Virus record (IMG/VR): IMGVR_UViG_3300025769_000631
Location: 1-28,194 of that record
DNA length: 28,194 nt
From: a virus
Reading direction: 5' to 3' (one strand)
Shown here: in pieces, positions 23,194 through 28,194 of the stretch
Layout of the letters: each line of letters begins with the position of its first letter
How positions within the stretch are numbered: the stretch's first letter is position 1
Position numbers and translations under genes: made by a program
Notes under the pieces: generated by a model
Told to the model about the DNA's origin: nothing
The model's database searches: none
What the model saw: the letters and a program-made list of their open reading frames with translations, nothing else

Positions 23194-24478
23194 TATCAGT
23201 TACTTCAGTTTCATCAACCATTTCTTTTTTAGAGTATTTTTTACCACAAGATTTTTCATACAATTTTTCCATTTTAGCTTTTTTCTTTTCTAAAAGCTTA
23301 ATTTCTCTTTGCATTTGTTTCATCTTAGAAGTATCAATTAACTCTTTAAGATTTTCATCTTCATTAATTGAATTAACTCTATCAATTTTTTCTTGAATAT
23401 ATTCGCTTAGATAATCTAATTGAGCCTCTAATTTTACAGCTTCAGCTTCTTTACCAATTTCAGATAATTTAGAATCAATAGATTCTTTTTTAGATTTTTT
23501 AGATTTAGCTGATTTAATAGCTTTATCTCTAGCTGCTAAATAATCATCAGAATCAACATCACCATCTCCATCATGATCTTTTTTAGCTTCATCCATTGGT
23601 AATTCTTCTTCTTTATTTTCTTCAGCATATAAATCTTTATGATATTGAGAACCAACTTGTTGTTGCCACTCATCTTCATTCATCATTTGTTTAATGACTT
23701 GTCCTGACATAGCAGCTAATGAATTTGGGTTTCCTGAAGTAACTACTCCTCCTAATGATTCTTTAATTAAAGAAATTAATTGTGATTCTTTAACAGGTAC
23801 CATTTCAGATGAACCTTCTTTTAATTTATCACTATAGCCACTGCCCCCATATGTTTTTCCAGAGTTTTCTTCTACTTTTTGTTCTTGGTAACCTAAACCT
23901 TCAACTCCAAATTGACCTTCTTTTACATAGTGTAAAGAATCTTTAGATAAGTTTTTAATAACTTTTTCTTGGGCTTCTTCTAATGATAGTTCGGGGTTGT
24001 TTTTTATTTCAAAATATACCCCATTTAGCATTTCTTGAGCGTTAACATTATTAATGTTATCTACTTTAGGGGAATAGTCATAGTTTCTATTTTGAGTATT
24101 TACTACTTCTTTAGCAGTTTCTTTTTCTTCTGCTTTAATTTTTTCATCCCCAGCTTTATCATTAATTTCTTCTTCAACTTTATCGTTAACGATAGGATTT
24201 AAAGATTTAGAACCTGCTTCATTTAAAAAATTATTAAACTTTACCTCCCAAGATTCTTTTTCTCCATTTAAATCTTCAGATGTGATAGTATTTAAAGGCT
24301 TTAAATCTACATAATTTTCATTAAGCACACTTTTGTTTTTTAAGATTTTTTCAGCTTGTTCAAAAGTAGCAGAATTAGTAATTAAGTTAGGAAAATTTCT
24401 TTTTGCTTCATTTAGAAACACACCTTTATGGCCTTTTCCTTCTTTGATTAAGTTATATTGTTCTTGTAAAGTTTTCAT
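23186..24478 (-). CDS. Putative prohead core / internal head protein with EF-hand-like loop
   Basis: A 430-residue charged, largely helical protein. The N-terminus MKTLQEQYNLIKE strongly resembles the capsid-targeting peptide of T4 internal proteins (MKTYQEFIAE), which gp21 removes after the final Glu. At 301-312, DHDGDGDVDSDD matches a calcium-binding EF-hand or dockerin loop (D at 301, 303, 305 and 312), followed by YLAARDKAIKSA. I recall this loop-plus-helix in other marine T4-like phages. C-terminal residues 340-415 form a Lys/Glu coiled coil. The gene sits directly before gp21 and overlaps it by eight bases. Together this suggests a core or internal protein packed with the scaffold. No T4 gene matches by length. 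Confidence 0.65.
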   Translation of the reverse strand: MKTLQEQYNLIKEGKGHKGVFLNEAKRNFPNLITNSATFEQAEKILKNKSVLNENYVDLKPLNTITSEDLNGEKESWEVKFNNFLNEAGSKSLNPIVNDKVEEEINDKAGDEKIKAEEKETAKEVVNTQNRNYDYSPKVDNINNVNAQEMLNGVYFEIKNNPELSLEEAQEKVIKNLSKDSLHYVKEGQFGVEGLGYQEQKVEENSGKTYGGSGYSDKLKEGSSEMVPVKESQLISLIKESLGGVVTSGNPNSLAAMSGQVIKQMMNEDEWQQQVGSQYHKDLYAEENKEEELPMDEAKKDHDGDGDVDSDDYLAARDKAIKSAKSKKSKKESIDSKLSEIGKEAEAVKLEAQLDYLSEYIQEKIDRVNSINEDENLKELIDTSKMKQMQREIKLLEKKKAKMEKLYEKSCGKKYSKKEMVDETEVTDNE

Positions 24479-24720
24479 TCTTCGTTTGTTAATAATGTTT
24501 CAATATCTTTTATATAGTCTTTAATTAAATCTGTTCCTCTAACTACAGCATAACTTTTTGGGTTTTCTCTGTAGTATTTTATTGTTTCAATTTTTGCCTG
24601 TCTAAGAGGTTTAACTAAAGCTTTTATTTTATTTTCAATTTCATCAAAGGCATTAATTCTTTCTTGTTGAAATTTTTCAACTCCTTCTTCTTGTTCCTTA
24701 ATTAATTTATACTTATACAT
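24475..24720 (-). CDS. Small putative prohead core protein
   Basis: An 81-residue protein when started at the ATG at 24718-24720 (MYKYKLIKEQEEG). The frame also has an ATG at 24744, but the chosen start follows the previous gene's stop by one base and places YKYKLIKE at the N-terminus, resembling the openings of neighbouring core proteins. LIKE is a candidate gp21 cleavage site. The rest is a charged helix (QQERINAFDEIENKIKALVKPLRQ) and a C-terminal amphipathic part. Its stop overlaps the next gene's start (ATGA). In T4 the small core proteins gp67 and gp68 lie between portal and protease, so this may be a functional counterpart. Confidence 0.55.
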   Translation of the reverse strand: MYKYKLIKEQEEGVEKFQQERINAFDEIENKIKALVKPLRQAKIETIKYYRENPKSYAVVRGTDLIKDYIKDIETLLTNEE

Positions 24721-24721
24721 A

Positions 24722-25450
24722 TTAAAAAAGTTTTTTGACTTCAAGACCTGATCCTTTTATCTTAGAGGGTACAAGTTTATACTTAAATGCTTTAACGTAA
24801 TAATTATCTTTTACCCCATCAGGACCTGCTTTAGGACCTGGCCCTAATGTTGCTCCTGGGTTTTGGTTTTCTTCAACTTTTTTCTTTTTCTTTTTGGGTA
24901 ATTTAAAAGCATATGGGGTTAAATAAGCTCCTGCCCCCCCACTAGTAGACATTTCTTCTACTTCTGCTTCTTTTACAGGTTTTACTCTATCACTAGGGAA
25001 TCTTTTAACAGTACTACCATCAAATCGAACAAATGTTTTATCTCCTTCTACTTTTTCAACTGAACCCGTACCAAACATTTTACCATCTTTATCATAAACG
25101 TGTACTAAATCTAAATGGTCATTAATACCTTCATTAGTTGGAGCTACTTTTTTATATTCATCAGGATAATTTTTTCTAAGATGAGTTCTAAATTGGTTGA
25201 ATAATTTATTTACATCATCAGATAAAGTATCAATTGTACTATCATCTGTTTTTTGGGCTAATTTTTTTAAGTATTGTCTTAATTCTTGAAATTCCTTAAA
25301 TGTGGAATCAAAAGCAGGTACGTATTCAACTTTCCAAGCTACAGATCCTGTTTCAGGATCAATATCTCTTACAGTTGTTTTAACTCCTCCTTTTGTTGAT
25401 ATATCTCCAACATTAAAAGGTTCTTCTTTAAGTTTATATTTGAATGCCAT
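24722..25450 (-). CDS. Putative prohead core protein with repeated FKYKL motif
   Basis: A 242-residue protein beginning MAFKYKLKEEPFNVGD. A second AFKYKL occurs near residue 221 in the C-terminal tail (AFKYKLVPSKIKGSGLEVK). Residues of about 110-150 hold a small strand-rich unit (DLVHVYDKDGKMFGTGSVEKV, FVRFDGSTVKRFPSDRV) resembling a KOW/SH3-like fold, a pattern-based guess. A SGGAGAYLTPYAFKLPKKKKKK segment follows, with a strongly basic run, and then a Gly/Pro-rich linker. It overlaps the preceding gene by 17 bases and ends one base before the next. Located between portal and protease, it most likely belongs to the prohead core. The basic run could contact DNA or the acidic scaffold. Confidence 0.55.
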   Translation of the reverse strand: MAFKYKLKEEPFNVGDISTKGGVKTTVRDIDPETGSVAWKVEYVPAFDSTFKEFQELRQYLKKLAQKTDDSTIDTLSDDVNKLFNQFRTHLRKNYPDEYKKVAPTNEGINDHLDLVHVYDKDGKMFGTGSVEKVEGDKTFVRFDGSTVKRFPSDRVKPVKEAEVEEMSTSGGAGAYLTPYAFKLPKKKKKKVEENQNPGATLGPGPKAGPDGVKDNYYVKAFKYKLVPSKIKGSGLEVKKLF

Positions 25451-26297
25451 TTACTGATTTAATTTCGTTGACTAATTCATAATATTGTAAAAGATCAACT
25501 AAATTCTCGCTATCAATTTTAGTTGATTTATCTACTTCATTTAGCAACTTAGATATTTCTACTACCTTTACTTTAGTAGCTTTATCTTTAATATTTTCAG
25601 ATTCTTCTATTAAAGTATTTTTTAATTCTCTAACTTTAGAATTATAAAAATCTCTTAAACCCGGGGTTGAATCTACAGAATTAATATATTCTTTAAGTAC
25701 TTCTTTTTGTTCTTTACTTAATACATCGTATTTGTTATTGAACTTTTCAAGAAGTATTTTATAAGTCAAAATTCTAGTATCTTTATCATAAGATTTAAAT
25801 TCTTCTAATACTATATCTTTTTGACTTGGTGAAATCTCTTTTTTAGTTAAATGTTCAAATAAAGTAATTTTATTATTAATTAATTGATCAGTATTAACTT
25901 CTTCACCTAAGTTTTGACCCTCAATTAAAGTATATAAAGCTGCTAGTTCTTTATAATTTTTAATTTGGGCACCAAAGAAAACATCTAAGTCATAATGATT
26001 TTTAATTTCATTAATTAGATTATATTTTTGTTTCTTTAAAGAAGTTCTATTAAAAGATTTAGAACTTTCTAGAATAGTTGTAATTGTAATATTGGCTTTA
26101 CTTTCACTTAAAACTTTAGATTTTAAAACTGACTCATATAACTTGTATTCACGACCTAAGGAAGTTTTTACAAAGTATTTTTTTAATAAATCAATAGCCG
26201 GAGAGTCACCCCCTTTAAGGGTGTCTGCTGTTATCTGTCGTACAAGTAGCTCGAAGAGAATACCAGTATTCTTATATTTAGAGTGCTTTATTTTCAT
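25434..26297 (-). CDS. Conserved helical structural protein of the head module
   Basis: A 287-residue, predominantly helical and charged protein. It starts MKIKHSKYKNTGILFELLVRQITADTL and continues with DLLKKYFVKTSLGREYKLYE. I recall an N-terminus of this kind in hypothetical proteins next to the portal in marine T4-like phages, but no function. The remainder has long Lys/Glu/Leu helices and no cysteine or membrane segment. It starts 26 bases after the portal stop, beyond a promoter-like element, and overlaps the next gene by 17 bases. It may be a core, packaging or head-assembly protein. Gene call firm; function unassigned. Confidence 0.6.
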   Translation of the reverse strand: MKIKHSKYKNTGILFELLVRQITADTLKGGDSPAIDLLKKYFVKTSLGREYKLYESVLKSKVLSESKANITITTILESSKSFNRTSLKKQKYNLINEIKNHYDLDVFFGAQIKNYKELAALYTLIEGQNLGEEVNTDQLINNKITLFEHLTKKEISPSQKDIVLEEFKSYDKDTRILTYKILLEKFNNKYDVLSKEQKEVLKEYINSVDSTPGLRDFYNSKVRELKNTLIEESENIKDKATKVKVVEISKLLNEVDKSTKIDSENLVDLLQYYELVNEIKSVNGIQI

Positions 26298-26310
26298 TAA
26301 AAAATATATT

Positions 26311-26324
26311 TATTTATAAATATT
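26311..26324 (-). promoter_or_regulatory. Candidate late-promoter element after the portal gene
   Basis: The coding strand reads AATATTTATAAATAAATA, ending 13 bases before the ATG at 26297 and overlapping the last bases of the portal stop codon. It would drive the core, protease and scaffold genes separately from the portal. Confidence 0.45.
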
Positions 26325-28194
26325 AACCTTTTAGTTGAGATTCATCTAGAAGTGTAGTATCGTCCTTATCTTGCTCAAAAACTAATTGTTTTTTATTCAT
26401 TTTTTTGAATAATTCTTTGTTTTTTAAGAAAGTTACTTTAGGACTTTCAAACTCAGATAAACTTGGTCTTCCGTCACCATCATTTTTATCTGTGTCTTTC
26501 ATTCTTTTTACTCCTAATGGATCTTTACCAAAATTATTTTCTTGTTTTCCTCTAGTGATTATAGAATCTTGTGGTCTTCCTAATTTAGGATCATCAGCAG
26601 CATATTTTTCAGGTTCAGGTACATTACCTGGATCTGAATACATTCTACCTTTACCATATAATGAAGCTAAATCATGAGGTGTACCATAGGATTTACCTGA
26701 TTCTACTGGGTCATTTCCTTCTGCTTCAATTTGAGCTAATCTAAATTTACGTTTAGCATCTTCTCTTACTAAATCTCTATATTCATCATATTGATCTTCA
26801 CTAAAATGATAAACATTATGATAAATCCAATCTGAAGGTACTAATCCTTGTTCTAATAAAGTACCTGCTAATTCAGATTTTGATTTTAATAATTCAACTC
26901 TTTCTTGGTCATATATAATTGATGGGGTAGTCATTGATAATTCAAAATTAGTCAATGTCTCATCAGTATAGCCTTGGGTATATAAGTGTACTAAAGCTAT
27001 TTTATTTAATTCTGATAGTAATATTCTTTGGATTCTATCAATTGTACGAGCAAATCTAATATCTTCGGCTGCTAATGTAGCTTTACCTTCTGTATTTTCA
27101 TCATACCCCATAAATGCTTTAGGGATTTTTAATGCAGCGAATAATTTTTCTCTTAAATATTCTACATCAGCAATACCATCATATGCTAAACCAGGTGTAG
27201 TATCTATTTTAGTAGCACTATCATTTCCTCTAACTGGTATATAGAAATCTTCAAGCATATTTTGCATATTATATTTCAAATTGTACTCACCTGTTTTTTC
27301 ATCCATAAATGGAGTACGTTTCATATTTGAAATAGTTTTCTGCATAAATTGCTCTACTTCATTAGGAGGAATAGCTCCAACATTCACATAAAATACTCTT
27401 TTTTCTGGTGCACGAGCAATTCTATGAATTAACATCGCGTCTTCCATCAATGTATATTGTTTAAATAACTTTCTAGCTGGTTCAATATAGGCTCTACCAT
27501 AAGGAAGGTAATTAACATCTCCTACCATTCTAAAGTGAGCCATTTCGTAATTGTCATAAATGACAGAACCTTTATCATCTGGACCAGCATCTAATTGTTG
27601 TCCTGGTACATTATAGTAACCATAAGAACTACCAGCAAATCCATCAGGGTTCCATTTGTATTTTACTTCAGCTGGATTATCGGGGTTAGATCCTTCAATT
27701 CTTTCAATATGGTAAGCAGTATAAGGTATTACATTATAAACACCAAATTTTTCAGCAATTTCTAATTTTAAGAAAAAATCACCATATTTACACATTTGTC
27801 TAACCCACATCCATAAGTTAAATTCTATATTTAAAACATCGTAGAATAAGTTATATAGAATTTTTTGAATATCTTCGTTTGAACTTCTAATTTGAAGTAC
27901 TTCACCCATATCATTTTTAAGGGTAGATTCATCAGCAATAATATCAAGTGCAGAAGCAATAATCGCATCTTGATCCATTACATCATATTCTGAATATAAT
28001 TGGGTTCTTAAATATTGATAATTGAGATTAAATTGTGCCCCATATAATGAGGTAGGCATTGTAGAATAAACTCTATTAAATCTATCTATTAATGCATTGG
28101 TTTCATATTCACCACTTGATTGAATATGACCCGAATCTATAGTTTTAACTTGATTACCCCCTACATTACGAATAACTACATCCGTTGAAAATAA
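26323..28194 (-). CDS. gp20: Portal vertex protein gp20 (5' end outside window)
   Basis: The portal is a ring of twelve subunits at one capsid vertex that nucleates head assembly and passes DNA. An ATG at 28059 gives 578 residues, but the same frame stays open to the window edge (LFSTDVVIRNVGGNQV ... ALIDRFNRVYSTM), and this extra part reads as normal portal N-terminus. I therefore treat the gene as truncated by the window, with at least 623 residues (T4 gp20 has 524). Landmarks are YDVMDQDAIIASALDIIADEST, the portal clip/wing opening, WVRQMCKYGDFFLKLEI, RAPEKRVFYVNVGAIPPNEVEQFM, and DTTPGLAYDGIADVEYLREKLFAALKIPKAFMGYDE. The C-terminal ~90 residues are a charged, probably disordered tail. Identity firm. 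Confidence 0.94.
   Translation of the reverse strand, partial: LFSTDVVIRNVGGNQVKTIDSGHIQSSGEYETNALIDRFNRVYSTMPTSLYGAQFNLNYQYLRTQLYSEYDVMDQDAIIASALDIIADESTLKNDMGEVLQIRSSNEDIQKILYNLFYDVLNIEFNLWMWVRQMCKYGDFFLKLEIAEKFGVYNVIPYTAYHIERIEGSNPDNPAEVKYKWNPDGFAGSSYGYYNVPGQQLDAGPDDKGSVIYDNYEMAHFRMVGDVNYLPYGRAYIEPARKLFKQYTLMEDAMLIHRIARAPEKRVFYVNVGAIPPNEVEQFMQKTISNMKRTPFMDEKTGEYNLKYNMQNMLEDFYIPVRGNDSATKIDTTPGLAYDGIADVEYLREKLFAALKIPKAFMGYDENTEGKATLAAEDIRFARTIDRIQRILLSELNKIALVHLYTQGYTDETLTNFELSMTTPSIIYDQERVELLKSKSELAGTLLEQGLVPSDWIYHNVYHFSEDQYDEYRDLVREDAKRKFRLAQIEAEGNDPVESGKSYGTPHDLASLYGKGRMYSDPGNVPEPEKYAADDPKLGRPQDSIITRGKQENNFGKDPLGVKRMKDTDKNDGDGRPSLSEFESPKVTFLKNKELFKKMNKKQLVFEQDKDDTTLLDESQLKG

Noticed and set aside
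26323-28059. Portal gene complete with ATG at 28059
   Set aside because: The frame remains open to the window edge with portal-like sequence upstream of that ATG, so the true start is outside.
1-28194. tRNA genes, CRISPR arrays, insertion sequences or attachment sites
   Set aside because: I saw no cloverleaf candidates, regularly spaced repeats, transposase genes or integrase; the gaps between genes are too short to hold most of these.

Overview
This window is the head-and-tail morphogenesis region of a T4-like contractile-tailed phage (myovirus). Every gene I can support lies on the minus strand, so transcription runs from high to low coordinates. The DNA is AT-rich and tightly packed, with many ATGA or TAATG stop/start overlaps. 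Most start codons are preceded by A/T-rich leaders with no Shine-Dalgarno sequence. That pattern, together with the T4-like virion gene set, suggests a host in the Bacteroidota (possibly a flavobacterium). The host assignment is an inference. I see no integrase, tRNA, CRISPR array or insertion sequence, and no gap over 300 bases lacks a gene.

Layout in transcription order. (1) Prohead, 28194 to 19042: portal gp20 (its 5' end is outside the window), three small or mid-size putative prohead core proteins, a 430-residue core/internal protein with an EF-hand-like loop, prohead protease gp21, a 118-residue orphan, a hyperacidic gp22-like scaffold and major capsid protein gp23, closed by a strong intrinsic terminator. 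(2) PhoH-like ATPase, then neck and tail-completion genes gp13, gp14 and gp15 (18944 to 15530). (3) A small coiled-coil protein, tail sheath gp18 and tail tube gp19 (15477 to 12876), closed by a second terminator with a TTCG tetraloop. (4) A small membrane protein, then a tail assembly chaperone pair that overlaps at a T7 run and looks like a programmed frameshift, then the tape measure protein (12766 to 8962). (5) Baseplate genes: a 77-residue protein, a 755-residue structural protein, a LysM protein, a 1249-residue hub-like protein carrying an M15 zinc peptidase domain, and a 283-residue structural protein (8932 to 1504). (6) A short, diverged family A DNA polymerase and the start of one more gene (1472 to 1).

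The genes form one assembly line. Portal, core, scaffold and protease build and mature the prohead. gp13/14/15 close the neck and tail top. Chaperones and tape measure set tail length, tube and sheath polymerise on the baseplate, and the M15 domain probably cuts peptidoglycan at infection. A repeated intergenic element, AATATTTATAATA or close variants, lies 9-28 bases before ten start codons on the coding strand and is a candidate phage late promoter. The observations I would check first are the chaperone frameshift, this promoter-like element, the odd polymerase, and the T4-like capsid-targeting N-terminus on the 430-residue core protein.
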